Source of the DNA: Centipeda noxia ATCC 43541
Lineage (GTDB): Bacteria; Bacillota; Negativicutes; Selenomonadales; Selenomonadaceae
Direction: 5' to 3'
Length of the DNA stretch: 64,000 nucleotides
Assembly (NCBI RefSeq): GCF_000160555.1
Contig: NZ_GG749278.1
Location: forward strand, 204,657 to 268,656
The notes beneath the pieces were generated by a model. The model was not told the DNA's origin and searched no databases. It saw nothing but the letters and a program-made list of their open reading frames with translations. Position numbers and translations under genes: made by a program. Positions 1 to 8,505 of this stretch are shown piece after piece (position 1 is the first letter of the stretch; each line of letters opens with the position of its first letter).

Positions 1-1249
1 GAATCCCGATGAGTTCGGGCAGAAGTTCTCGTGCCGCAGCCGGGGTGACCTTGTTGCGCTTATTCTCGTAAAGGCGCGCATCAAAGGGCGGCGGCTCAAT
101 GAGGAATTCGATTGCCGGGCGCACGTCACCGAGCTTCTCCACACGCGTACGCAGGAGATGCGCAACCGCCGGCCACTGTTCCTCCAAACGTGCGGGCAAT
201 GCTCCGGCAAAGGGGCGCGCGGCCGCAGCGAACTCCTCGTCCGTCATCGCCTTGAAATACTCGCCGCTCATCCAGCCGAGCTTATCGTAGTCGAATACGG
301 CCGGCGACTTCGACAGCCCCTCGAGCGAGAATGCCTCAATCAGCTCGTCCATCGAAAAGACTTCCTGATTCGTTGTCTTCGGACTCCAGCCGAGGAGCGC
401 CACATAGTTCACAATCGCGGCGGCGGGATATCCCATTTTTACGAGATCGTCGAAGCTCGTCGCGCCGTGCCGCTTTGAGAGCTTGCTCGTCTTGCCCGTC
501 GCATCGTCACGTCCCATGACAGGAGCCAGATGAACGAATACGGGCGGCGTCCAGCCGAAGGCCTCGTAGAGGAGCACGTGCTTCGGCGTCGAGGTGATGA
601 ACTCGGTTCCGCGGATGATGTGCGACACCTTCATCAGATGATCGTCGATCACGTTGGCAAAGTTATAGGTCGGCATGCCGTCGCGCTTGAGGAGCACCTG
701 ATCCTCGAGCTCCGCGTTCGGAATCGTGACATTGCCGTGGAGCACATCATAGAAGGTGGTCTCGCCGACGAGCGGCATCTTCTGACGAATCACGTACGCA
801 TCGCCTCGATCGAGATGCGCCTGTATTTCCTCCGGACTGAGTTCGCGGCACGTGCGCGGATAGCCGCCGAACGACTTCTCTCCGTCCGCAGGAGCTGCCT
901 CTTCCGTATGATTGCAGAAGCAGCGGTAGGCGTGTCCGCTTTCGACGAGCTGCTCGGCATATTTTTTGTAGATCTCCATGCGTTCGCTCTGAACGTACGG
1001 CCCGTAATCTCCGCCGATGCCGTCGGGCCCTTCATCAGGAACAATCCCCGCCGCGTCGAGCGTGCGGCGAATGAACTCCACTGCATCCGCAACGTAGCGG
1101 CTGCGGTCGGTATCCTCAATGCGCAGGATGAACGTCCCGTCATTTGCACGCGCAAACAGCCAGGCATAGAGTGCCGTGCGCAGATTGCCGATGTGCATAT
1201 AGCCCGTAGGACTGGGCGCGAAACGGGTACGAATCTCCGTGTTTATCAA
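1..1249 (-). CDS. gltX: Glutamyl-tRNA synthetase (3' end cut by window edge)
   Basis: Charges tRNA-Glu (and possibly tRNA-Gln) with glutamate in the cytoplasm. About 415 residues are visible. The class I signature HIGN lies at residues 19-22, inside the opening RTRFAPSPTGYMHIGN, and the KMSKS-type loop reads KLSKRHG near residue 255. I chose a TTG start because it sits just before the conserved INTEIRTRFAPSPTG and has a purine-rich GGGGGAA upstream; no ATG or GTG fits. It lies 27 bases after the dhaL stop, so the two are probably cotranscribed. The C-terminal anticodon-binding part lies outside the window. Confidence 0.95.
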   Translation of the reverse strand, partial: MINTEIRTRFAPSPTGYMHIGNLRTALYAWLFARANDGTFILRIEDTDRSRYVADAVEFIRRTLDAAGIVPDEGPDGIGGDYGPYVQSERMEIYKKYAEQLVESGHAYRCFCNHTEEAAPADGEKSFGGYPRTCRELSPEEIQAHLDRGDAYVIRQKMPLVGETTFYDVLHGNVTIPNAELEDQVLLKRDGMPTYNFANVIDDHLMKVSHIIRGTEFITSTPKHVLLYEAFGWTPPVFVHLAPVMGRDDATGKTSKLSKRHGATSFDDLVKMGYPAAAIVNYVALLGWSPKTTNQEVFSMDELIEAFSLEGLSKSPAVFDYDKLGWMSGEYFKAMTDEEFAAAARPFAGALPARLEEQWPAVAHLLRTRVEKLGDVRPAIEFLIEPPPFDARLYENKRNKVTPAAARELLPELIGI

Positions 1250-1276
1250 GCTGTTTTCCCCCAAACTCCAATATCA

Positions 1277-1909
1277 TCAGCCGCGCAGATAACTGCAGAG
1301 GGCGCGGAACATGATGAGAGAGCTCATCGCGCCCGGGTCCTCGACGCCGATGCTGCGCTCGCCGATGATGGCGGCTCGTCCGCGCCGCGCGGCGATCGTC
1401 TTCGTATACTCCGCCCCTGCGCGCCCGGCATCCAGTGCGTCCTCAAGGCATTCGCGCAGGCTCTTCCCATCCGCATTCTCCGAGCGAAAAGCATCGCGGA
1501 TCGGGATCAGCGCATCGAGCATTGTCTTGTCGCCGTACTCGGCACGCCCGCGGCGCTGAATGGCCTCAATGCCGGCTGTGAAGAGTTTTTCAAAACTCGC
1601 CACGTCGAGCCGCGTCTTAGCGTTCACAGCCTCGCCGGCACGCACGAATGCAATACCGTAGAGAGGACCTGCAGCGCCGCCGACATTCTCGATGAACGCG
1701 CGCCCGATATGATGAAGCACATCCTGTACCGGCGCATCACCGGGCAGCTCCGCGAGCCTCTCCTGCGCAGCGGTGAATCCCCGCGCCATATTGAGTCCGT
1801 GGTCTCCATCCCCTGTCTTTGCGTCCAATGCCGTCAAATAATCTTTCTGCGCCATAATTGCGGCAATGACCGCATTCACCGCATCACGAACATTTGCCAT
1901 CTCCGTCAC
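1277..1909 (-). CDS. dhaL: Dihydroxyacetone kinase subunit DhaL (ADP-binding)
   Basis: In the PTS-linked dihydroxyacetone kinase, DhaL holds the nucleotide and is rephosphorylated by DhaM. The 210-residue length fits. TGDGDHGLNMARG at residues 32-44 carries the Mg-ADP-binding Asp residues. GGAAGPLYG, GDKTMLDAL and GERSIGVEDPGA follow in the family order. The GTG start at 1909 has GGAAAG five bases upstream; an in-frame ATG at 1900 is the alternative. A TATAAT box at 1955-1960 (minus strand) lies about 45 bases upstream, but its -35 is weak. No dhaK or dhaM is nearby, so partner and substrate cannot be told from this window. Confidence 0.88.
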   Translation of the reverse strand: MTEMANVRDAVNAVIAAIMAQKDYLTALDAKTGDGDHGLNMARGFTAAQERLAELPGDAPVQDVLHHIGRAFIENVGGAAGPLYGIAFVRAGEAVNAKTRLDVASFEKLFTAGIEAIQRRGRAEYGDKTMLDALIPIRDAFRSENADGKSLRECLEDALDAGRAGAEYTKTIAARRGRAAIIGERSIGVEDPGAMSSLIMFRALCSYLRG

Positions 1910-2071
1910 ACCAGCTTTCCAGTAAAAATTGGAACTTTCCATATTCTTATGCATATTATAACACGGGATTTTCCATAGGAAAAGAGGTAGGAATGTATTT
2001 CGATGTAGTTTTCGGAAAAAACAGATTTCATATCATTTCAACGATATTGTTGTTCCCGTATTTGTCAAGTC

Positions 2072-2100
2072 TTGCGGCTCACTTTTTTTTATGCTATCAT
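2072..2100 (+). promoter_or_regulatory. Promoter of the structured RNA at 2107
   Basis: TTGCGG (2072-2077) and TATCAT (2095-2100) are separated by exactly 17 bases. The predicted start near 2107 falls just before the folded RNA. Confidence 0.6.
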
Positions 2101-2106
2101 GATTAC

Positions 2107-2290
2107 AAGGAGGAGCGCCTTAGATGTGCGTATGCCTTAGCAATGTCTAACCTACAGATCTTTCAGGGAATCCGAATTGATTTCGGTGAACGCGATGCAC
2201 CTCGGTGAACGCCGCAGCCGGACTTAGGGTACCCACCTGCTCTACGCAGGTATAGACATATAAGTCATACGGCATTTCAGACACCTCTCT
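2107..2290 (+). ncRNA. Structured non-coding RNA, possibly 6S RNA
   Basis: No convincing coding frame occupies this stretch, but it folds well. AGATGTG (2122-2128) pairs with CACCTCT (2282-2288) with one mismatch, and ATGCC (2132-2136) continues that stem with GGCAT (2271-2275). Inside, ATGTCTA (2143-2149) pairs perfectly with TAGACAT (2252-2258). Local hairpins include ACCTGC/GCAGGT (around 2235-2251) and CCGAA/TTCGG (around 2172-2186). A 17-spaced promoter precedes it and a hairpin with a T-run follows. Length (about 180 nt), closing stem and independent transcription suit 6S RNA (ssrS), which regulates RNA polymerase, but I assign this by architecture and a vague resemblance to Firmicutes 6S. 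Another RNA class is possible. Confidence 0.5.
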
Positions 2291-2292
2291 TG

Positions 2293-2339
2293 AGGTCAGA
2301 GCGGAATTGTCCATGCGGCGGTTTTGTTCTGACCTTTTT
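2293..2339 (+). terminator. Terminator after the structured RNA
   Basis: AGGTCAGA (2293-2300) pairs with TCTGACCT (2328-2335) and is followed by a short T-run. The loop is long (27 bases). An alternative hairpin ACCTC/GAGGT at 2283-2296 overlaps its foot. Confidence 0.55.
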
Positions 2340-2429
2340 GTATGCACTTAGCGCACACGACGGGAAGGATTTTTTCAAAAAGACACGAATAGATACAGAT
2401 AGTATACATTGTTTACAGGGGAGAACGAG

Positions 2430-4952
2430 ATGTCGGATCTGAATAAAACAAGCGAAGATGTATCCGCGGAGGATATGCCTGCAAAGCGCCGCGGCCGCCC
2501 GAGAAAACGCGTGCAGGAGACAGCGGCGGCGGAAGTCTCTGCAAAAAAACGCGGCCGCCCGAAAAAGAACGCATCTGCGCAGATGCAGAAGGCAGAACGG
2601 CACGATCGCCCTTCCGAACTCGTCTTTGCGCTTGACATTGGGACACGCAGCGTCATCGGCATCGTCGCCGAACAGCGAGACGGCATGCTCCATATCCTCG
2701 CTACCGAGCGCATGGAGCACAAGACGCGCGCGATGCTGGACGGGCAGATTCACGATGTGCCGCAGGTTGCCGCTGTCATCCGCGAGGTCAAGCGCCGTCT
2801 GACCGAACGCACGGGCACGCTGCATAGTGTCGCCGTGGCCGCTGCCGGGCGTGCGCTCTATACGATGACGGCAGAGGCCGAGCAGGATGTCACAGGCATC
2901 ATCACACCCGCACAGCAGCGCGACCTCGACTTCGCAGGCGTGCAGGAAGCACAGCGCAGGCTCGCCCATTCCCACACCGTCGACGATCCGACGCGCTATT
3001 ACTGCGTCGGATACAGCACGATCCGCTATACCCTCGACGGCAACGATCTCAAGACGCTCGTCGGACAGCGCGGACGCAAGGCACAGGCGACCGTCATTGC
3101 CACATTCCTCCCGCGGCAGGTCGTTGACTCCATGCAATCGGCTCTGCGCGAGGCCCATCTGGAGATGCAGGCACTCACGCTCGAACCGATCGCCGGCATC
3201 AACGTCCTCATCCCGCCGACGATGCGCCATCTGAATCTCGTCCTCGTGGATATCGGCGCGGGCACATCCGATGTTGCCATTACACGCGGCGGCTCCGTCA
3301 TCGCCTACGGCATGGTGCCGATGGCGGGTGACGAGGTCACCGAGGCAATCTCGCGTGAATATCTGCTCGATTTCAACATCGCTGAGGATATCAAGCGCAA
3401 AACGGCCGACGGTCAGGACGTCTCCTTCACCGATATTCTCGGCATGAAGCTCTCGCTCACCGCCGAACAGGTCGTCGCCGCGATCAAGCCCGGCGTTGAA
3501 AATCTCGCGGACGCGATTGCAAAGCAGGTTCTCGAACTCAATGGCGAACCTCCGCAGGCCGTCATGCTCGTAGGCGGCGGGGCACTCACGCCGATGATTC
3601 CGGAGCTTGTTGCAGAGGCGCTTGACATTCCCGCAGGGCGTGTCGCTGTCCGTCAGCCGGAGGAAGTCGACGGCATCGCGGATCTTCCCCCGGAGCTGCA
3701 TGCCCCCGATGCAGTGACCCCGCTCGGCATCCTCAAGATCGCTTCGATCAACACACTGCATTTTCTCGCCGTCTGGATCAACGACATCGAATACAGCCTG
3801 TTCAATTTCCGCGCGCTCAACGTTTCCGACGCCCTCCTCGCCGCGGGCATCAATCTGCGCAAATACAACGGGCGCCCCGGCATGGGTCTTGTCATCACGG
3901 TGAACGGAGAGCGGCGCAGTTTTCCGGGAACGATGGGTACGCTCGCGCAGATCACCGTTGACGGCAAAAGCGCAACCCTCGATACCCCCATCCACGACGA
4001 CTGCCGCATTAAGCTTGTCGCGGGAGAAGACGGCCGCCAGCCTGAGATTCATCTGAGCGAAGTCATCGGCTCCACGGACAGCTATACGATTCTCCTCAAC
4101 GGGGCAAAGACAGATGTTGCTGCAAGCATCCTCCTCAACGATGACACGCCAAGCGGCGATCCTGTCCTATGCGACGGCAATTCGATCGTCACGCACCCGG
4201 AACGCACGCTCGGCGAAATGCTCCATGCGATGAATCTCCCTCCTGCGGGGCGAGGCATCTCTTATACGCTGAACGGTGAAACGCGCCGCTTCTCCGCTCC
4301 CCCAAAGATCACACTGAACGGAGCAGCAGCATCCCTCTCGAGCGTGCTGCGTGAGGGTGATGCCGTCACGTATGAGGAGGCCGGCGCCCCGACGATCGAA
4401 TCCATCCTTGATCTCTCCGTCGCCGGATCATATGCAGTCATCACATACGAGGGCAAGGAGCATCAGGTACCTGCCTCCGGCTTTGCACTCACAATCAACG
4501 GACGCGCAGCGTCGCCCGGCACCGTCGTCGAGGACGGCGCCGTCATTGCCTATCAAAAGGGAACGGGCAGTGCCAACGTCAGTGAAGCACTTCTCGCGGT
4601 CGGCTTCACGCCGCCGCCGGCAACCAGCCGCGTTTCTTTTGCGATCCTCGTCAATGGCGTCAAGGCCGACTTTACAAGCCCCATACGAACGGGAGACACT
4701 CTTGAGGTCATATTCACTCCATTGGGGAACCCAAGCACTGCGGCACCGACGCCGGATTCCAGCGCACCCGCAGCGAGCGAGATTCTCTCCGACATTGCTG
4801 CGCGCGCGGGGATTCTGCAGACAGAGACCGTATCCGCAACAGATGCGCAGGAGCAGGAAAAAGCCTCTGTGGCCGCCGAGACTCCCCCGCCCGTATCGTC
4901 CTCAAAGCAAAGCGGTACGATCCGTGTCGAGTCGCTGATGCGCTATGACTGA
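2430..4952 (+). CDS. FtsA-family actin-like protein with AT-hooks and repetitive C-terminus
   Basis: The 840-residue protein has three parts. Residues 1-60 are charged and hold two AT-hook motifs, KRRGRPRKR (about 19-27) and KKRGRPKKN (about 39-47). Residues 65 to about 420 form an FtsA/PilM-type actin fold: phosphate 1 motif ALDIGTRSV, phosphate 2 motif VDIGAGTSDVA and adenosine motif VGGGALTP. After about 430 comes a series of short beta-rich units of the type ITVNG, ITVDGK, YTLNGE, LTINGR, ILVNGV, which resemble beta-grasp repeats. FtsA normally has about 420 residues and anchors FtsZ to the membrane; I see no C-terminal amphipathic helix. ATG at 2430 has AGGGGAG upstream. A role in division or DNA/envelope linkage is inference. 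Confidence 0.85.
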   Translation: MSDLNKTSEDVSAEDMPAKRRGRPRKRVQETAAAEVSAKKRGRPKKNASAQMQKAERHDRPSELVFALDIGTRSVIGIVAEQRDGMLHILATERMEHKTRAMLDGQIHDVPQVAAVIREVKRRLTERTGTLHSVAVAAAGRALYTMTAEAEQDVTGIITPAQQRDLDFAGVQEAQRRLAHSHTVDDPTRYYCVGYSTIRYTLDGNDLKTLVGQRGRKAQATVIATFLPRQVVDSMQSALREAHLEMQALTLEPIAGINVLIPPTMRHLNLVLVDIGAGTSDVAITRGGSVIAYGMVPMAGDEVTEAISREYLLDFNIAEDIKRKTADGQDVSFTDILGMKLSLTAEQVVAAIKPGVENLADAIAKQVLELNGEPPQAVMLVGGGALTPMIPELVAEALDIPAGRVAVRQPEEVDGIADLPPELHAPDAVTPLGILKIASINTLHFLAVWINDIEYSLFNFRALNVSDALLAAGINLRKYNGRPGMGLVITVNGERRSFPGTMGTLAQITVDGKSATLDTPIHDDCRIKLVAGEDGRQPEIHLSEVIGSTDSYTILLNGAKTDVAASILLNDDTPSGDPVLCDGNSIVTHPERTLGEMLHAMNLPPAGRGISYTLNGETRRFSAPPKITLNGAAASLSSVLREGDAVTYEEAGAPTIESILDLSVAGSYAVITYEGKEHQVPASGFALTINGRAASPGTVVEDGAVIAYQKGTGSANVSEALLAVGFTPPPATSRVSFAILVNGVKADFTSPIRTGDTLEVIFTPLGNPSTAAPTPDSSAPAASEILSDIAARAGILQTETVSATDAQEQEKASVAAETPPPVSSSKQSGTIRVESLMRYD

Positions 4953-4960
4953 ACCAATAC

Positions 4961-5008
4961 AAAAAGAACTTCTGCATGAACATTTTGCTCATGCAGAAGT
5001 TCTTTTTA
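4961..5008. terminator. Bidirectional terminator between convergent genes
   Basis: AAAAAGAACTTCTGCATGA and its exact complement flank a nine-base loop, giving T-runs on both strands. It ends the FtsA-like gene (plus) and the whole lpxD/acyltransferase operon (minus). Confidence 0.92.
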
Positions 5009-5887
5009 TTTCCATTCAGGATTTTCCCGGAGGGACTTCCAACGATCGTGCAGCCAGAACCATTCCTCAGGATACTTTCGAATCCATTCCTCGATCCGCG
5101 TGTTGATCGTCTGCGTCACACGGCGCACATCGGCAGCGCGGTCATCGGTCTTTTCGACAAATATCCCGGGCTCCACCGTCAGGATGTGATGGCCGCTTGG
5201 CTCGCGATGCATGAAAACGGGGAAGATCGGCACTTCGCAGCGCCGTGCAATGGCAGCCGCGCCTGTAAAAGCATTCGTCTTCTGCCCGAAGAAGTCGACG
5301 ATAACGCCGTCGCGCAGAGACGGATCTTGATCGCTGAGGAGTCCGATGATCCATCCCTCGCCGATCATGCGGAACATCTCGCGTACGCCCGTCCGATAGG
5401 TGACGTGCATGCCGACGAGCGCGCGGTACTCGTTGATGAAGCGATCCATCCCCGCCGAGCTCTGCCGCTTTGCAACGCCGACGAGAGGGAATCCCGCGCA
5501 GGCGAATGCGCCGCCCATGAGCTCCCAGTTGCCGCTGTGGGACGTGGCAAAGATCGCGCCCTTCCCCGCTGCGATGGCCGTGCGCACCTCGTCTGCGGCA
5601 CCCTCGATCGTAACATAGTCGCTCATGCGCGGCTTCATGACCGGGAAGCGCAGGACCTCCATCAGCATGGGGCCGAACCGCAGGCTGCTCGCGCGCGCAA
5701 TGCGATCCGCCTCGTCTTCCGATACACCGAGGCAGCGCATGACCTGCCCGCATGCAAGTGTCTTTCGCTTTGCAGGAATAAAATGCCACGCAAGCCGTGC
5801 AAGAAGCTCGCCCAATACCATGGCAGTCCCGTGCGGCAGCAGACAGATGATGCGGCTGAGCAGTTTCACGGCGTGATAGGAAAGCAT
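5006..5887 (-). CDS. Lipid A late acyltransferase (LpxL/HtrB family)
   Basis: Transfers a secondary acyl chain to the lipid A precursor at the inner membrane. The protein has 293 residues, usual for the family. A hydrophobic N-terminal segment is followed by the HX4E catalytic motif HSGNWE (117-122) and the conserved SDQDPS and FFGQ blocks. The C-terminal WFWLHDRWK is typical of bacterial HtrB proteins. It starts one base after the lpxD stop and is the last gene of the envelope cluster. Only one late acyltransferase is visible here, so whether it acts as LpxL or LpxM cannot be decided. Confidence 0.92.
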   Translation of the reverse strand: MLSYHAVKLLSRIICLLPHGTAMVLGELLARLAWHFIPAKRKTLACGQVMRCLGVSEDEADRIARASSLRFGPMLMEVLRFPVMKPRMSDYVTIEGAADEVRTAIAAGKGAIFATSHSGNWELMGGAFACAGFPLVGVAKRQSSAGMDRFINEYRALVGMHVTYRTGVREMFRMIGEGWIIGLLSDQDPSLRDGVIVDFFGQKTNAFTGAAAIARRCEVPIFPVFMHREPSGHHILTVEPGIFVEKTDDRAADVRRVTQTINTRIEEWIRKYPEEWFWLHDRWKSLRENPEWK

Positions 5888-5888
5888 C

Positions 5889-6914
5889 TCAGTCCTTCCC
5901 GCGCAGCTGTTCGAGTTCTCGTTCGAGGGATTTTACCTTTTTCGCCAGATCGGGCAGGCGCCGGATCGCAGCCTGTACGCGCAGCCATTCGGTATGGGGC
6001 TGAACGGGGAATCCCGCGCAGAAAACCCCCTCCGGCATATCGGCGATGATGCCGGAACGCGCAGCGTAGACCGAGTTCGCACCGATATTGATATGGCCGA
6101 CCGTGCCGACCTGCCCGCCGAAGGTGACGTTGTGTCCGACCTTTGTCGAGCCGGAGATTCCGGTCTGGGCGACGATGAGGCAGTTTGCTCCGATGCTGCA
6201 GTTGTGCCCGATGTGCACGAGATTGTCGATCTTCGTCCCCTTGCCGATGACGGTCGCGCCGAGCGTTGCGCGGTCGATGCCGACATGTGCGCCGATCTCC
6301 ACGTCGTCCTCAATGACGACGCCGCCGACCTGCGGGACCTTCGTATGCACGCCCGCTTCGGTCGTAAAGCCGAAGCCGTCTGCACCGATGACGGCGGAGC
6401 TGTGAATCGTGCAGCGCGCGCCGATGCGGCAGTGCTCGCGCACCGTCGCATTCGGATAGATAACGGTATGATCGCCGATCTCGCTGTATTGTCCGATATA
6501 GGCATGGGGATAAACGGTTACGCCCGCGCCGAGGACGGCATGGTCGTCGATATAGGCAAAGGGCAGGATCGTCACGCCCTCCCCGATCTGAACGTCACAT
6601 CCGATATAAGCCTCATCGCTGACGCCGACGACATGCTCGATCGGCGGAGTAAAGCTCGTGAGGAGCTTTGCAAATGCCGCCTTCGGATCCTCGACAAAGA
6701 TCACGGGGCAGGAAAAGCCCTCGGTTCCCTTTGGAAGAAGGAGTGCGCCCGCCTTTGCGCCCGCGCGCGCCGCATCGATATGCGGCGGCACGGCAAAGGC
6801 AAGATCATTCGCCCCCGCCTCGTCAAGGGAGGCGAGGCCGCGTATCATGCGCGTGCCGTCGCCATGGACCGTGCCGCCGACAAGCGCCGCGATCGCATTG
6901 ACTGTCTTTTCCAT
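5889..6914 (-). CDS. lpxD: UDP-3-O-acylglucosamine N-acyltransferase LpxD
   Basis: Third step of lipid A synthesis: adds a 3-hydroxyacyl chain to the 2-amino group of UDP-3-O-acylglucosamine. The protein has 341 residues. An N-terminal uridine-binding domain (to about 100) precedes a left-handed beta-helix of hexapeptide repeats (about 100-290). The catalytic histidine region reads [11 protein letters not shown], with His237 matching the active-site residue, and a C-terminal helical tail ends in a coiled coil. ATG at 6914 has AAAGGAG upstream. The ribosome site overlaps the end of the preceding ompH-type gene. This gene shows that the organism makes lipopolysaccharide or lipid A. Confidence 0.97.
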   Translation of the reverse strand: MEKTVNAIAALVGGTVHGDGTRMIRGLASLDEAGANDLAFAVPPHIDAARAGAKAGALLLPKGTEGFSCPVIFVEDPKAAFAKLLTSFTPPIEHVVGVSDEAYIGCDVQIGEGVTILPFAYIDDHAVLGAGVTVYPHAYIGQYSEIGDHTVIYPNATVREHCRIGARCTIHSSAVIGADGFGFTTEAGVHTKVPQVGGVVIEDDVEIGAHVGIDRATLGATVIGKGTKIDNLVHIGHNCSIGANCLIVAQTGISGSTKVGHNVTFGGQVGTVGHINIGANSVYAARSGIIADMPEGVFCAGFPVQPHTEWLRVQAAIRRLPDLAKKVKSLERELEQLRGKD

Positions 6915-6928
6915 GCTTCATGCTCCTT

Positions 6929-7360
6929 TTACTGGAGTTTCCCAATCACTTCGTCGGTGATGTCCAAGCCGCCCGAGAGTACGCTCGGATATCTGTCGGA
7001 GCTGTCCATCACGACGTCCAGCTTCTTATTCTTTACGACATCCTCTATGGCCGTGTTCAGCTTCTGCTCAAGCTGAATACTGTACATCTGATTGAGCCCC
7101 GCCATCTTGCGCTGCGTCTCTATCTGGAGCTGCTGCGACTCCTCCGCCGTCATCTTCGGATTCGCCGCGAACTTCGCCTGCGCTTCCTGCTGCGCCTCCG
7201 TGAGCTTGGCGTTCGCCTCATCGACCACAGCCTTCAGCTGGGGCGCCTCCTCCTGCACACGCTCACGGTCCAGCGTACCGACATGTACCTGACCGCAGCC
7301 CGCAGTCAATGCACTCGCCGCGAGAAGAACCGCTGCCGCTGCCTTACCGAAATAATTCAT
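6929..7360 (-). CDS. OmpH/Skp-family lipoprotein
   Basis: Skp proteins hold unfolded outer-membrane proteins in the periplasm. This 143-residue version carries a lipoprotein signal ending LTAGC, with Cys22 as the likely lipidated residue. A helical region rich in Glu, Gln and Ala (about 35-110) follows, then the OmpH-type tail LDVVMDSSDRYPSVLSGGLD with ITDEVIGKL. ATG at 7360 has AAAGGA upstream; an upstream in-frame extension lacks a signal peptide. It is the third of three OmpH-type genes in a row. Membrane anchoring is unusual for Skp and suggests a specialised chaperone, which is inference. Confidence 0.83.
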   Translation of the reverse strand: MNYFGKAAAAVLLAASALTAGCGQVHVGTLDRERVQEEAPQLKAVVDEANAKLTEAQQEAQAKFAANPKMTAEESQQLQIETQRKMAGLNQMYSIQLEQKLNTAIEDVVKNKKLDVVMDSSDRYPSVLSGGLDITDEVIGKLQ

Positions 7361-7382
7361 ATGTATAAATCCTTTCACTGTG

Positions 7383-8426
7383 TCATCCTTTGATGCTCTG
7401 CATCTCATGCACCATCTCCGCCGTCACATCCGTCGCCGTATTTGCGATAAGCGGCGCAAAACGGCGTACAGCAAAGAGCTCGGCGGCGGGCAGAGACGCT
7501 CCCGCGCTCTCCTCCGGAGATGCAAGCACCAGAGAAAAGTGGTGCATGATCGCAAGTTTCGCCGCACGGCTGCGTACATCGCGCCAGATCTGCGCCTCGA
7601 GCGCATCCGCTTCATTGCGTACGGCTGCAAGACGCAGCGCACGCTTCGCAGCCGCAGAGTTCTCCTCGCGTTCTTTGAGGGCGCGCTCCATCTCGTCTGC
7701 ATTGCGGCTTTGCGCTTCTTTCTGCAGGCGCTCTGCCTCTGCCTTCTGCGCGTCGATCGTCTCCTGCGCACGTCTCGTCCATGCTGCCTGCTGCGGCTCG
7801 ATGCGTGCGGCGACGCGCGCGCGAATCTGCGCCTGCCACTCGCGATAGAGTGCCATCTGACGTGCTCCGCGTTCGCGCTTGAGTTCCTCGCGATCCCGTT
7901 CCCATACGGCGCGCTCGGCGGCAAGCTCCTCCTCTGAGACGCGCGGACCATGCATGGCACGCTGATTGTCGATCTTGAGGTTGATGTTCAGAATGGCGTT
8001 CAGATACTCGTCGTCGATTGCCTTTTTGCGTGCCTCATAGTCCGCCTCTGTCTGCTTGCGGTAGACCTCAGCCAGGCGCTTCCGCTCACGCTCGAGTTCG
8101 ACGCGCGTCGAGATGACCGTCTGCGCGTTCTTCTGCCAAACGGAGTCATCAAACGGCGCAGCCTCCGCCTCCGGCGGCTTGATCTCAGGTGGTGCAGGCA
8201 TATCCCGCACAAGCAGTGTCAGGCTGCGCTCCTCGGCACGCAGTTCCTGCAGCTGCGCATAGGACGGATGAGCCGCGAGAACCTCTTCGATGCGCATGGT
8301 TCCGATATCGCTGGGCTCTTCCGTTCCTTCATGCCGCGGCATGAAGAGGAACACAGCAAGGAGGAGCAAAAGGCAAGCGCCGCCCGCGAGGATCTCCCTG
8401 CGCCTCGTTTTCCAAAGCTCCGGCAT
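7383..8426 (-). CDS. Membrane-anchored periplasmic coiled-coil protein, OmpH-like
   Basis: The 347-residue protein starts with a basic stretch and one membrane segment (about residues 12-30, LAGGACLLLLLAVFLF). A long, highly charged helical region of about 200 residues follows (repeated RE, KR, EE heptads). The end, TDVTAEMVHEMQ, recalls the D-I-T-x-E-V tail of the OmpH proteins on either side. It is much longer than Skp (about 160 residues). I do not recognise a named family. Position between two ompH genes suggests a periplasmic chaperone or spacer tethered to the inner membrane. A terminator-like hairpin lies just upstream, so its expression may be lower than that of the preceding gene. 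Confidence 0.75.
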   Translation of the reverse strand: MPELWKTRRREILAGGACLLLLLAVFLFMPRHEGTEEPSDIGTMRIEEVLAAHPSYAQLQELRAEERSLTLLVRDMPAPPEIKPPEAEAAPFDDSVWQKNAQTVISTRVELERERKRLAEVYRKQTEADYEARKKAIDDEYLNAILNINLKIDNQRAMHGPRVSEEELAAERAVWERDREELKRERGARQMALYREWQAQIRARVAARIEPQQAAWTRRAQETIDAQKAEAERLQKEAQSRNADEMERALKEREENSAAAKRALRLAAVRNEADALEAQIWRDVRSRAAKLAIMHHFSLVLASPEESAGASLPAAELFAVRRFAPLIANTATDVTAEMVHEMQSIKG

Positions 8427-8454
8427 GCGCCGCCCTCCCTTTATCTCCTGCTAT

Positions 8455-8488
8455 AAAAATGTACCGAGCAGCGCGCTGCCCGGTACAT
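8455..8488 (-). terminator. Internal terminator or attenuator after ompH
   Basis: ATGTACCGAGCAGC and GCTGCCCGGTACAT form a long GC-rich hairpin, followed on the minus strand by TTTTTA. It lies between two genes of the same operon and so may attenuate read-through. Confidence 0.65.
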
Positions 8489-8505
8489 ATGCGCATCTCG
8501 TGCGA

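Noticed and set aside
1894..2208. Short plus-strand open frame near the structured RNA
   Set aside because: It overlaps the dhaL start and the RNA promoter, with no ribosome site or family.
2277..4052. Long minus-strand open frame antisense to the FtsA-like gene
   Set aside because: No domain, and it runs through the structured RNA terminator. The plus-strand gene has clear actin motifs.
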